Shown: positions 9,611-18,036 of the stretch, piece by piece
Layout of the letters: every line of letters begins with the position of its first letter
Numbering within the stretch: the first letter of the stretch is position 1
Source: an uncultured Polycyclovorans sp.
GTDB lineage: Bacteria; Pseudomonadota; Gammaproteobacteria; Nevskiales; Nevskiaceae
DNA: 64,000 bases
Reading direction: 5' to 3'
NCBI GenBank assembly: GCA_936928855.1
Contig: CAKZHZ010000070.1
Location: 23,194-87,193, forward strand
Notes under the pieces: model-generated
Told to the model about the DNA's origin: nothing
The model's input: the letters and a program-made list of their open reading frames with translations, nothing else
The model's database searches: none
Translations under genes and position numbers: made by a program

Positions 9611-12337
9611 TCAGTCGATCATGCCGAGATGGCGCGCGACCACGATGGCCTGCACCCGGTTGCTGATCTGCAGCTTGTCGAAGATGTTGCGCATGTGCCA
9701 TTTCACGGTATTGGTGGACACCGACAAACGCTCGGCAAGATCCTTGTTGGACAAGCCCATTGCAACGTGTCGCAGCAGGTTGCGCTCCTTTTCGGTCAGC
9801 GTCTCCAGCAGCTGAACCGAATCGATGCTGCCGTCGTCCCCCAGGGCTTCCGGCACCGCGCCGGCGCGCTCACCCGCCTCGGCCAGCAGATGATCGAGGT
9901 AGGCCATCAGGATGTCCTGATGCGCGAGCCGCGACAGGTGGTCGAACGAGCGCCGTACATCCTTCAACAACTTCAGCAGCATGCTGCCTTCATCGAGAAA
10001 ACTGCGCACGAAATTGCGTGGGGGGCATAGCTCCATTGCCTCCAGCAGGGTTCGCCGGGCGCAGTTGCCGCGCCCCTCGGCCTGCTGTGCCATCGCCAGC
10101 AGCAGGGTCAGCTTGAGTTCGCGCCGACGGCGGCGCTGGCCGTGGGCCTGGCGGATCTCGTCCTGCAGCAGGCGTCGCGCCTCGGCGCTACGGCCAGCAT
10201 GGATCAGGTAGCGCGCCCAGGTGACCGTGTGAAGCTCGTTCTCGCCGGCGTGAAACAGCAAACCGGAGGCCCCGTCGTAGCTGTCGAGATCGAGTTCGCG
10301 CAGCCGACGCTCGGCCAGATCAAGATCGCCCGACAGGGTCGCCTGCCGCACCCGCTCGGCCGCCGCACAGGCCACCAGCCGGGCAAAGTCGTGCCGATAG
10401 CCCAGGTACAGCGCCCGGTCGAGCACCGCCTCCGCCTCGGCGGCATCGCCCCGGTGAAACGCGATTCGCGCGCGCGTGAGAAACAGCGTTGCAAGAGGGT
10501 CGACAATGGCCTGCTGCTCGGCCAGCGAGCCATAGTCCGCCAGTAGTGTGCGGGCATCGTCAAGGCGATTCTGCTCGTACCGCGCGTCCGCCAGATACAC
10601 GGCGACGACCGAGCCGGCGGTGACACTGCCACAGGCTTCCTCTTCGGTGCGCCGCAGGGCGGCCGCCAGGCCACGGGAGGCCTCACTGATGCGCCCCTCG
10701 GCACTCAGCGACATACTGAATACGGCTTCCTGATAGGCCTGTCCGAACAGTGACCCGTCGCGGTCATGCAACGGCCGGGCCTTCAACAGCAGGCCGCGCG
10801 CAGCCTCGAAATCGCTGCGCCCGACCAGCCATAGCGCGCGGGCATTGAGTGTCACCGCGTAGCGGAAGCCATCTTCGGCACTGAGCTGCTGCCCCGCCTC
10901 CTGCGCCGCCGCCCCCAGGGCTTCGATGCGATCCTGCGCCACCAGTACGAACAGACGGGTGCCGTTGTGCACGCCGAGTGCGTGCGCGTCATCACTGTCC
11001 GCCAGCATCGCGGCACGCGCGTCGATCAGCCGGTTGGCCTTGTCGGAGGCGCGGCGAAAACCGTAGGCGATGATCGCAGCATTGGCGAGATTTTCGTGCC
11101 GCAGCACCCACTCCATCGGCAACTGATCGACATAGCGCTCGATCAGCCCCAGCCGCTCCTGCGCCACCAGCTGCCCACACACCGCTTCCATCAAGGCCGC
11201 CGCACGCTCGACGTCACCGGCCTCGATCCAGTGCTGGATGGCCTCTTCGCGATAGCCATGCTCGGCAAACCAGTCACCGATACGCCGCTGCTGCAGGGCC
11301 AATGCGTCGGGGTCGGTTTCCTGGCGCATGCGGGTAAGCAGGAAATGGCGAAACAGGTTGTGAAAGCGATACCAGTGGCCTTCCAGATCCAGATGGCTGA
11401 GGAACAGTCCGGCCCGCTCGATCTCGTCGATCACCGCCTGGCTGTCGTCGGCACCGGTGACGAAAGACACCAGTTCGCTGTTGAGCTTTTCCGGCACGCA
11501 GAGGAGAAACAGGGTGGACTGCAGTTCCGGCGCCAGGTGGTCGAATACTTCGGTGGCGAGAAAGCCGATCAGATCCTGCGTGATGCCCTTGCCGGCATAC
11601 GCCAGCCCGCGATGTTCGCGGCCGCGCCGCAGACACAGACGCACACACTGCAGCGCAGCAGGCCAGCCGTCCGTGCTGCGATGCAGCTCCGCGATGTCGG
11701 CGGGCTCCAGGCCGGGCACCTCGCGGAAGAACTCGTCGCATTCCTCGACACCGAAGCGCAGATCGTGCTCATCGATCACCACCATCTGCTCGCGCATGCG
11801 CAGGCTCACCAGACGGTCGGACGGCAGCACCCGCGATCCGATGCACAGTTGCACGCCGGGCGGCAGCCCCCGCACCACCTGCATGAACACCCCTTCGAGG
11901 TCTGCCGTGAAGGCTTGCTCGAAGTTGTCCACCACGATCAGCCCCCCGCCCCTCAGGCGGCCCAGGGCACGATTGAAGTCCTGCAGTGTCGGCGGGCGCG
12001 TTTCGAGTTTCGCCTTGCGTTGCCGCACCCGTTCGTCAAAACCGTCGGCGGCATCGCAGAGCAGGCGCAGGAACTGGGCCGGATCGGCGGAACGGGCATC
12101 CATCCGCATCCAGGCAATCTGGTCCCCCTGGGTGGCGCGATAGGTGCTGTACTGCCGCAACAGCGTTGTCTTGCCGAACCCTGCCGGCCCCTGTACCAGC
12201 ACCAGCGACGCCTGAGAACCCGCCTTCAGTCGTTCCAGCGCGGCCGCCCGCAGCACCACGGTGCGTGCGGGCGCCGCTGGATCGGCCGCAACATCGGCGG
12301 CTCGACGGCGGGGTTCGGTAACGGACTGGACGGGCAC
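9611..12337 (-). CDS. MalT/LuxR-type STAND transcriptional activator
   Basis: A large regulator of 908 residues. A STAND-type NTPase core comes first, with Walker A GPAGFGKTT at about residues 50-58 and Walker B GGLIVVDNF near residue 130. A helical, TPR-like middle of roughly 500 residues follows, then a C-terminal LuxR helix-turn-helix (LTEKERNLLRHVAMGLSNKD, then TVKWHMRNIFDKL). Proteins of this type are ATP- and inducer-switched activators. A GTG at 12337 with GGAGGAT just upstream is preferred. A TTG 34 codons earlier is possible but would overlap the previous gene. It lies inside the alcohol/ketone operon, so it probably activates it. The inducer is unknown. Confidence 0.8.
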   Translation of the reverse strand: MPVQSVTEPRRRAADVAADPAAPARTVVLRAAALERLKAGSQASLVLVQGPAGFGKTTLLRQYSTYRATQGDQIAWMRMDARSADPAQFLRLLCDAADGFDERVRQRKAKLETRPPTLQDFNRALGRLRGGGLIVVDNFEQAFTADLEGVFMQVVRGLPPGVQLCIGSRVLPSDRLVSLRMREQMVVIDEHDLRFGVEECDEFFREVPGLEPADIAELHRSTDGWPAALQCVRLCLRRGREHRGLAYAGKGITQDLIGFLATEVFDHLAPELQSTLFLLCVPEKLNSELVSFVTGADDSQAVIDEIERAGLFLSHLDLEGHWYRFHNLFRHFLLTRMRQETDPDALALQQRRIGDWFAEHGYREEAIQHWIEAGDVERAAALMEAVCGQLVAQERLGLIERYVDQLPMEWVLRHENLANAAIIAYGFRRASDKANRLIDARAAMLADSDDAHALGVHNGTRLFVLVAQDRIEALGAAAQEAGQQLSAEDGFRYAVTLNARALWLVGRSDFEAARGLLLKARPLHDRDGSLFGQAYQEAVFSMSLSAEGRISEASRGLAAALRRTEEEACGSVTAGSVVAVYLADARYEQNRLDDARTLLADYGSLAEQQAIVDPLATLFLTRARIAFHRGDAAEAEAVLDRALYLGYRHDFARLVACAAAERVRQATLSGDLDLAERRLRELDLDSYDGASGLLFHAGENELHTVTWARYLIHAGRSAEARRLLQDEIRQAHGQRRRRRELKLTLLLAMAQQAEGRGNCARRTLLEAMELCPPRNFVRSFLDEGSMLLKLLKDVRRSFDHLSRLAHQDILMAYLDHLLAEAGERAGAVPEALGDDGSIDSVQLLETLTEKERNLLRHVAMGLSNKDLAERLSVSTNTVKWHMRNIFDKLQISNRVQAIVVARHLGMID

Positions 12338-12413
12338 GACATCCTCCGGGGCATGCCGGTCGAGAGTAGCGCCACCGCCTGCGTCGGACAAAACCGCCAC
12401 TGCAGGAGCCGGT

Positions 12414-13439
12414 TCAGCCCTGGCCGGGCTCTGCACCAATCTTCACCATCACCTTGCCCTGATTGCCGCCGCTGTAGAGCAGCTTGAGCGCATCCACCGC
12501 GTTCTCCAGGCCATCGACCACGTGCAGGCGGTACTTCAAACGGCCTTCCTGCATCCAGCCCGCCAGCTTGGCCTGGAACTCGGGGTACCGGTCCAGATAA
12601 TCGAGGATGACAAAGCCCTGGATGGTGAGTCGGCGCATGATGACGTTGCGGAACATGTAGGGCCCCGGCACCAGGCCATCTGCGTTGTAGCTGGAGATCA
12701 GCCCGCAGATCACCACACGGCCGAAATCCTTCATCACCGTGAGGCCGGCGTCGAGCACTTCGCCGCCGACATTCTCGAACAGGACGTCGATGCCGTCGGG
12801 AGCCAGCGTGCGGAGCTGCCCGACGATATCCCGCTGTTTGTAGTCGACCACCTCGTCATAACCGAATTCAGCCTTGAGCCGGGCGCACTTCTCGGCACCG
12901 CCGGCAATGCCGATCGTCCGGCAGCCGTGGATCTTGGCGATCTGTCCCACCAACATCCCGACGGCCCCAGCCGCGGCGCTGACCACCACGGTGTCGCCCG
13001 GCTTGGGCTGCCCGATCTCCATCAACCCCACCAGGGCGGTCGGACCGGCCACGGTGAGGATGCCGAAGGCATCGCCGATCGGCAGGCCCGGTATCGGCGG
13101 GATCTTCTGGAAGGCGCTGCCATTGTCGATCATGTAGTCCGACCAGCTGCCCAGGCCGGTCACCAGATCGCCCGTCGCATACCCAGGGTGGCGGGACTCC
13201 GCCACCTCACCGATCAGGAATCCCTTCATCCGCTCGCCCAGGGCGATGGGCTCCATGTACAGATCGAGATCACCAATCCACAAGCGATGCGTCGCATCCA
13301 TCGACAGGTAGATGGCACGTACCAGGAACTCGCCGTCCTTCAGCGCAGGCAACGCTTCTTCCCGCAGCGCCAGCGTGCGGTCGTCCATCTCGCCCTTGGG
13401 CCGTTCGTTGAAATACCAGTGGCGTGCCAGGTTCGGCAT
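12414..13439 (-). CDS. NADP-dependent medium-chain oxidoreductase (alkenal/one reductase, CurA-like)
   Basis: A 341-residue zinc-free medium-chain dehydrogenase/reductase. The Rossmann loop VSAAAGAVGMLVGQIAK sits near residue 150, followed by GIAGGAEKC, typical of NADP binding. Family members reduce the C=C bond of alpha,beta-unsaturated ketones and aldehydes, so this enzyme could convert an enone to the saturated ketone used by the carboxylase. ATG at 13439 follows TGAGGAG; an earlier in-frame start has no such site. It lies between the SDR and regulator genes on the same strand. The family is clear, but its substrate and its place in the pathway are inferred. Confidence 0.8.
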   Translation of the reverse strand: MPNLARHWYFNERPKGEMDDRTLALREEALPALKDGEFLVRAIYLSMDATHRLWIGDLDLYMEPIALGERMKGFLIGEVAESRHPGYATGDLVTGLGSWSDYMIDNGSAFQKIPPIPGLPIGDAFGILTVAGPTALVGLMEIGQPKPGDTVVVSAAAGAVGMLVGQIAKIHGCRTIGIAGGAEKCARLKAEFGYDEVVDYKQRDIVGQLRTLAPDGIDVLFENVGGEVLDAGLTVMKDFGRVVICGLISSYNADGLVPGPYMFRNVIMRRLTIQGFVILDYLDRYPEFQAKLAGWMQEGRLKYRLHVVDGLENAVDALKLLYSGGNQGKVMVKIGAEPGQG

Positions 13440-13506
13440 GATGATCTCCTCATTGTGATGGCGGCGACGGCCGTTATAGGGCATCCAGTGTCCCCAGCCT
13501 CGCCGC

Positions 13507-13536
13507 CCCTGCCCCCACCCGAAAGGGGGGGCAGGG
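13507..13536 (-). other. Intercistronic stem-loop directly after the SDR gene
   Basis: CCCTGCCCCC and GGGGGCAGGG form a perfect 10-bp stem with a 10-nt loop, directly adjoining the SDR stop codon. There is no T-run, so it resembles a processing or stabilising hairpin rather than an intrinsic terminator. A similar, weaker hairpin lies before apcA. Confidence 0.45.
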
Positions 13537-14304
13537 CTACATGGTCTCCAGCGGCGTGGCCGTCACCCCGCCATCGACCACCAGCTCGGCACCGGAAATG
13601 TAGGCCGCGAAAGGCGAGGACAGGAACAGCACGGCGTCAGCAATCTCCTCCGGCCGTCCCAGCCGCCCGCGCGGGATGTGCGTGGCCAGATCCGCCTTGA
13701 TCGCCTCCAGCGCCGCGCCCTCGCCGTAGGCCTTCAGGATGGGCGTGTCGATGAAGCCGGGCAGGATCACATTGCTGCGCACCCGCGCATGTTCCTTGGC
13801 AAGGTCGCGGGTGAACTTCACCAGTCCGGCCTTGCAAGCGCTGTAACAGGCATGCCCGCCAGCCTGGATGATGGCCGCGATGGAGGCGATGTTGACGATG
13901 GCGCCGTCGGCCTCGGCCAGCAACGGCAGCGCCGCCTTCGATGCCAGCATCGGCCCCTTCAGCAACACCGCGAACTGCAGATCGATGGCAGCCTCGGTGA
14001 GATCGCTTATCGATTCCAGCCGTGCCAGCCCCGCGTTGTTCACCAGGACGTCGAGGCGGCCGAACTCCCGCGACAACCAGTCGACCCCGGCCTGGATATC
14101 AGCGGCATCCGCCGCGTCCAGTCGCCGGGTGCGCCAGCGGCTTGCCGTCTCAGGGGGCACCGTGACCGACAGCAGGGCGTCGGTGTCGATATCGGTCGCC
14201 ACCACCGTCGCCCCGGCCGCCAGAAAGTGGCGCGCGACGGCCAGTCCAATGCCCGATGCCGCGCCCGTCACCAACACCACCTTGCCGCTGAAATCGAATG
14301 CCAT
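13537..14304 (-). CDS. Short-chain dehydrogenase/reductase, probable secondary-alcohol dehydrogenase
   Basis: A 255-residue classical SDR. TGAASGIG is the cofactor loop, NNAG follows near residue 85, and the catalytic Ser-Tyr-Lys set is seen in NIASIAA and CYSACKAG. The ATG at 14304 has AGGAG 7 nt upstream and gives the usual family length; the upstream in-frame extension is rejected. It is the first gene of the apc operon. In the acetophenone pathway an SDR (1-phenylethanol dehydrogenase) makes the ketone, and this gene fits that role by position. SDR specificity cannot be read from the sequence, so the alcohol is inferred. Confidence 0.82.
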   Translation of the reverse strand: MAFDFSGKVVLVTGAASGIGLAVARHFLAAGATVVATDIDTDALLSVTVPPETASRWRTRRLDAADAADIQAGVDWLSREFGRLDVLVNNAGLARLESISDLTEAAIDLQFAVLLKGPMLASKAALPLLAEADGAIVNIASIAAIIQAGGHACYSACKAGLVKFTRDLAKEHARVRSNVILPGFIDTPILKAYGEGAALEAIKADLATHIPRGRLGRPEEIADAVLFLSSPFAAYISGAELVVDGGVTATPLETM

Positions 14305-14438
14305 GCCGGTACTCCTCATTGTTTGGTTGTGCGCGCCAGCCGTGGGACGCTCCCAACACTTTGACGCGCTCACGAATGGAAACGCCCTACTCCAATGGGC
14401 GGGGCGCGCGGAGGCGTGGGTCGCTACGGTTCATGGAG

Positions 14439-14454
14439 GCTGCGCGCGCGCAGC
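14439..14454. promoter_or_regulatory. Perfect 16-bp palindrome in the divergent control region
   Basis: GCTGCGCGCGCGCAGC lies 26 nt before the thiolase ATG, between the divergent SDR operon and the thiolase gene. A shorter palindrome, TGGGA-CGC-TCCCA, lies at 14343-14355. Either could be a regulator site, but alternating GC sequence also arises by chance in such DNA. No convincing sigma-70 promoter was found here. Confidence 0.3.
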
Positions 14455-14480
14455 ACACACAATATTCAGGAGAGGCGTAG

Positions 14481-15668
14481 ATGAGTCGTTCCGTCGTGGT
14501 GGCCGGTGTCGGCATGATCCCCTTCAGCAAGCCTGGTCGCAGCGCGACCTACGACGTGATGGGCGCCGAGGCCGTCAGCCTCGCCCTGCAGGACGCCGGC
14601 ATCGACTACGGCCTGATCCAGCAGGCCTATGTCGGCTACGTCTATGGCGACAGCACCTGTGGTCAGCGTGCGCTCTACCGCGTCGGCCAGAGCGGCATCC
14701 CGGTGGTCAACGTCAACAACAACTGCTCCTCGGGTTCCAGCGCCCTGTTCCTGGCACGTCAGGCGGTGGAAAGCGGCGCCGTCGACTGCGCCCTGGCGCT
14801 GGGCTTCGAACAGATGACGCCCGGCGCGCTCGCCAGCGTGTTCGACGACCGCCCCAACCCCCTGGGCAATTTCATCGACCTCGCGCAGCAGCTGCAGCCG
14901 GATCCCGACGCCTTCATGGCACCGCACCTGTTCGGCGGTGCCGGCTACGAGCACGCCCAGAAGTACGGCACCCGGCCGGAAACCTTTGCCATGATCGCCG
15001 CCAAGGCCCGCCGTCACGCCGAACACAACGACAAGGCCATCTTCCGCGACCCGGTCAGTGTCGATCAAATCCTCGCCTCCCCGGTGATCTACAAACTGCT
15101 CACCCGCCTGCAATGCTGCCCGCCCACCTGCGGCGGTGCCGCTGCCATCGTGGTGAGCGAAGCCTTCGCCAAACGTCACGGCATCGACAGCCGCGTACGC
15201 ATCCTCGGACAGGCGCTGACCACTGACACCCCGTCCAGCTTCGAGTCTCAGTCGATGATCCGCGCGGTCGGCTTCGAGCTTTCGCAAGACGCCGCCCGCC
15301 AGGTCTACGAACAGGCCGGCGTCGGCGCCGACGACATCGATGTCTGCGAGCTGCACGACTGCTTCACCGCCAACGAACTGATTACCTACGAGGCGCTCGG
15401 TTTCGCTCCCGAGGGCGGCGCCGAAAAATTCATCATGGACGGCGACAACACCTACGGCGGCAAGGTGGTCACCAACCCCTCCGGCGGCCTGCTGTCCAAG
15501 GGTCATCCGCTGGGCGCCACCGGGCTGGCCCAGTGCACCGAACTGGTGGAACAGCTGCGCGGCCGCAGCGGGGCCCGTCAGGTCGACGGCGCACGGCTGG
15601 CACTGCAACACAACATTGGCACCGGCAGCGCCTGCGTGGTCACACTGTACGGACTGCACGACGCCTGA
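14481..15668 (+). CDS. Thiolase, SCP2/lipid-transfer type
   Basis: A 395-residue thiolase of the sterol-carrier-protein X-like group. The nucleophilic cysteine lies in NVNNNCSSGSSALF near residue 80, a catalytic histidine in CELHDCF near 290, and the second conserved His in GGLLSKGHPLGATG near 340. ATG follows AGGAG. Such enzymes cleave 3-oxoacyl-CoAs, including branched, steroid-derived or aromatic ones, so it is a natural last step after the CoA ligase. It is transcribed divergently from the apc operon across 176 bp, probably under common control. Which 3-oxoacyl-CoA it cleaves is unknown. Confidence 0.83.
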   Translation: MSRSVVVAGVGMIPFSKPGRSATYDVMGAEAVSLALQDAGIDYGLIQQAYVGYVYGDSTCGQRALYRVGQSGIPVVNVNNNCSSGSSALFLARQAVESGAVDCALALGFEQMTPGALASVFDDRPNPLGNFIDLAQQLQPDPDAFMAPHLFGGAGYEHAQKYGTRPETFAMIAAKARRHAEHNDKAIFRDPVSVDQILASPVIYKLLTRLQCCPPTCGGAAAIVVSEAFAKRHGIDSRVRILGQALTTDTPSSFESQSMIRAVGFELSQDAARQVYEQAGVGADDIDVCELHDCFTANELITYEALGFAPEGGAEKFIMDGDNTYGGKVVTNPSGGLLSKGHPLGATGLAQCTELVEQLRGRSGARQVDGARLALQHNIGTGSACVVTLYGLHDA

Positions 15669-15684
15669 GGCCGGAGACCCCACC

Positions 15685-16077
15685 ATGATCGGAATGTACG
15701 CAGAGCACTCAAGCACCTTCCTGCGCGTCTTCGCCGTCCTCACCGGCGTGGTGTTCTCCCTGCTCATCTTCGTTGCACCGCTCACCTGGGCGCGCATCTT
15801 TCGCTGGCAGGTCGACGCGCGCGCCGATCTCGCACTCTATTTCGGGCGGTGCCTCGGCGCCTTCGCAGTGATCATCTCGTCCACCGCCTGGTACGTCGCC
15901 GGACACCCCACGCTGCAACCCCTGGTGTTCACCATGCTCATCACCTTCTTCGTGCTGATGGTGGTGGTGCATACGCTCGGCGCACTGCAAAAAGTGCAGC
16001 CCTGGACCGAAACCGCCGAAATCCCCTTCTGGCTTGGTCTGGCGGTGCTGGGAGTGGTGTTTTTCCCAACGGCCTGA
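15685..16077 (+). CDS. Small inner-membrane protein, unknown function
   Basis: A 130-residue protein with about four hydrophobic segments: FAVLTGVVFSLLIFVAPL, a second one after ALYFGRCLGAFAVIISSTAWYV, a third in VFTMLITFFVLMVVVHT, and a C-terminal FWLGLAVLGVVFF. The ATG at 15685 has GGAG 8 nt upstream and lies 16 nt after the thiolase stop, so the two are probably cotranscribed. It is not recognised as a named family. It resembles small DUF4345/DoxX-like membrane proteins, but this is not certain. A role in the ketone pathway (uptake or tolerance) is only a guess from position. Confidence 0.65.
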   Translation: MIGMYAEHSSTFLRVFAVLTGVVFSLLIFVAPLTWARIFRWQVDARADLALYFGRCLGAFAVIISSTAWYVAGHPTLQPLVFTMLITFFVLMVVVHTLGALQKVQPWTETAEIPFWLGLAVLGVVFFPTA

Positions 16078-16100
16078 AGGCCGCGCCGGCCCGCGCACGA

Positions 16101-16130
16101 CCTGAGAGCATGTAAAAATTACCCGCCTGC
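16101..16130 (+). repeat. Interspersed GAGAGCATGT element, degenerate copy
   Basis: CTGAGAGCATGTAAAAATT followed by ACCCGCCTGCGG matches the elements at 22431-22490 and 63872 on, with small changes. It begins 24 nt after the stop of the membrane-protein gene and directly abuts a relE remnant. Confidence 0.6.
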
Positions 16131-16140
16131 GGTCCCACGT

Positions 16141-16326
16141 CGTTACTGCCGTGAGCCCATCACCACGGGTGGCGATCCCCGTCGCTTTGGCAAGCCGTTA
16201 TCACTTGATCTGGCCGGGCTGTGGCGGTACCGGGTCGGCAGCTATCGCATGATCTGTAGCATTGAGGACGGCAAGCTGATCGTGCTGGTACTGCGGATCG
16301 ACCACCGCAAGCATATTTACGCGTAA
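16141..16326 (+). pseudogene. RelE/ParE-family toxin remnant (C-terminal part only)
   Basis: Reading the frame that ends at TAA 16324-16326 gives GDPRRFGKPLSLDLAG, then LWRYRVGSYRMICS and IEDGKLIVLVLRIDHRKHIYA. This is the C-terminal half of a RelE-type mRNA interferase, including the core strand Arg and the YRMIC segment. The N-terminal half and any start are missing, and no antitoxin gene is nearby. The 5' break lies next to a copy of the GAGAGCATGT element, which may have disrupted the gene. Too short and unstarted to be functional. Confidence 0.75.
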
Positions 16327-16339
16327 ACGACCCCCCGCC

Positions 16340-17068
16340 CTATTCCCCCTGTGCCTCCAGCGCCAGCACCCGCAGCCCTTCCAGGGTGAGGTGGGGCCGG
16401 TGAGACCAGTGCCCAAGATGCGGTAACAGCACGGGAGCGTCGCCACCGGTGATCCAACGGCTGGCACGGTCCGGCGCCAGGGTCAGCCCGCGATCCAGGG
16501 CACCAAGACAACTCAACACCGCGCCTTCACGCACGCAGGCCTCGGTGTCGCGCCCCAGGTTGGCGCGGAACGCATTGGTGAGCGTGCCGGTCTGGAACCG
16601 GGTGGCGCCCAGCGTGGCATTGAGCGCGGTCTGCAGACCCGGCGCGATGAAGCCCCCCAGATGATTGCCACCGTCATCGACCACATCCAGCGTCAGCGCG
16701 GTGCCGGCACTCGCCACCACGAAGGCGCCGTCGGTGTGCTGCCGGGTCGCCAGCATGCCCAGCCAGCGGTCCACCCCCAGCCGGGCGGGATCGGTGTAGG
16801 CCACCCGCAATCCCGGCGACACCCCCCGGGTACGGGCCACCTGGGGCGCCACGCCATAGCGTTGCGTCAGGCCGGCGACCAGCGCCGGTTCCTGGGCGGC
16901 GCCCAGCACATGGGCCACCCAGACCTGGTCGGGCCGTGTCACCGGCAACTGCGCCACCAGGGTCTGAAAATCCCCCCCGTGAGGCAGCGCGCCGCCGTAC
17001 TGCACACCGTCCGCGCTGACACGCCCCCACTTGAGGCGGGTGTTGCCGATATCGAGCAGCAAAATCAT
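16340..17068 (-). CDS. coaX: Type III pantothenate kinase
   Basis: A 242-residue type III pantothenate kinase, the first step of CoA synthesis. The N-terminal phosphate loop LLLDIGNTRLKWG, the central GVDRWLGMLATRQ and the SAGTALTLDVVDDGGNHLGGFIAPG block are characteristic. Length is normal. ATG at 17068 overlaps the birA stop (ATGA), so the two are translationally coupled, a common arrangement in gammaproteobacteria. Confidence 0.95.
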   Translation of the reverse strand: MILLLDIGNTRLKWGRVSADGVQYGGALPHGGDFQTLVAQLPVTRPDQVWVAHVLGAAQEPALVAGLTQRYGVAPQVARTRGVSPGLRVAYTDPARLGVDRWLGMLATRQHTDGAFVVASAGTALTLDVVDDGGNHLGGFIAPGLQTALNATLGATRFQTGTLTNAFRANLGRDTEACVREGAVLSCLGALDRGLTLAPDRASRWITGGDAPVLLPHLGHWSHRPHLTLEGLRVLALEAQGE

Positions 17069-18036
17069 GTCGGAGCCTCCATCCGCACAGAGACCTCGCC
17101 ACTGTGCAGCGGTTTCAGCCTCCCCTCAGCTTCGACCTGCAGGGCACCCTGGGCATCGATGCCACGGGCGATGCCCTGCCAGGGCTCACCGGGGCCCGTC
17201 ACCGTCACCACCCGGTCGCGCGTGAGGTCCCGCGCCGCCCAGCGATCCCGCCACGGCGCGAAGCCGCGGTCGGCGTAGTCCGCCAGCATGCCGGCCAGCT
17301 GCTGCAGCAGGGCGGCGGCCAGCGTATTGCGATCCTGCGGTGTCTCACGCAGCTGGTCGGCCGCCACCCAGGGCTGGTCCGGCGCCTGCCCCGCGTCAAA
17401 CGGCCGCACATTGAGCCCGATGCCGATGACGATCCGGCAGGCACCACCGGTTTCGCCCCGATGCTCCAGCAGAATGCCTCCGAGCTTGCGCCCCTGCGCA
17501 TAGAGATCATTGGGCCATTTCAACTGCACGTCTTCGATGCCCTGTGCGGCCAGCGCCTCCGCCACGCACACGCCGACGGCCAGTGGCAGACAGCTGAGGT
17601 CGCGCGGCCAGCTGGCAAAACTCCAGGCCACCGAGCACATCAGGTTGTGAGCGAACGGCGACACCCACTGCCGCCCGCGCCGCCCGCGACCGCCTTGCTG
17701 GTACTCGGCCAGCAGGGCCTGGGGATCCTGCTCCGGATCGCCATCGAGCAGGTCGGAGTTGGTAGAACCCGTCACCGGCACCACCGACAGGCGCCAGCCC
17801 GCCGGCACCGGAATCGCCCCGGCGTCGAGCAAGGTCAGCGGTGTCTCCAGGCGATATCCCGTGCCGTGACGACGCGTCACCTGCAAGCCGAAGGCATCGA
17901 GCGCATCGATACGCTTGGCCAGCGCGGCGCGACTGATGCCGAAGGCCCCGGAGAGATCGGCGCCGGAATGCCAGTCGCCATCGGCCAGCGCCCGGACCAG
18001 GGCGAGATGCTGCGTGGCGTTCAGCGGCTCAGCCAT
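17065..18036 (-). CDS. birA: Biotin-[acetyl-CoA-carboxylase] ligase / biotin operon repressor
   Basis: A 323-residue BirA. The N-terminal winged helix (LVRALADGDWHSGADLSGAF, then ISRAALAKRIDAL) is the DNA-binding part. The ligase core has the biotin-binding loop QQGGRGRRGRQWVSPF and the catalytic LKWPNDLY. The small C-terminal SH3-like domain ends in HSGEVSVR. It biotinylates carrier proteins and, with the HTH, probably represses biotin genes. It overlaps plsY by 16 nt upstream and coaX by 4 nt downstream. Confidence 0.95.
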   Translation of the reverse strand: MAEPLNATQHLALVRALADGDWHSGADLSGAFGISRAALAKRIDALDAFGLQVTRRHGTGYRLETPLTLLDAGAIPVPAGWRLSVVPVTGSTNSDLLDGDPEQDPQALLAEYQQGGRGRRGRQWVSPFAHNLMCSVAWSFASWPRDLSCLPLAVGVCVAEALAAQGIEDVQLKWPNDLYAQGRKLGGILLEHRGETGGACRIVIGIGLNVRPFDAGQAPDQPWVAADQLRETPQDRNTLAAALLQQLAGMLADYADRGFAPWRDRWAARDLTRDRVVTVTGPGEPWQGIARGIDAQGALQVEAEGRLKPLHSGEVSVRMEAPT

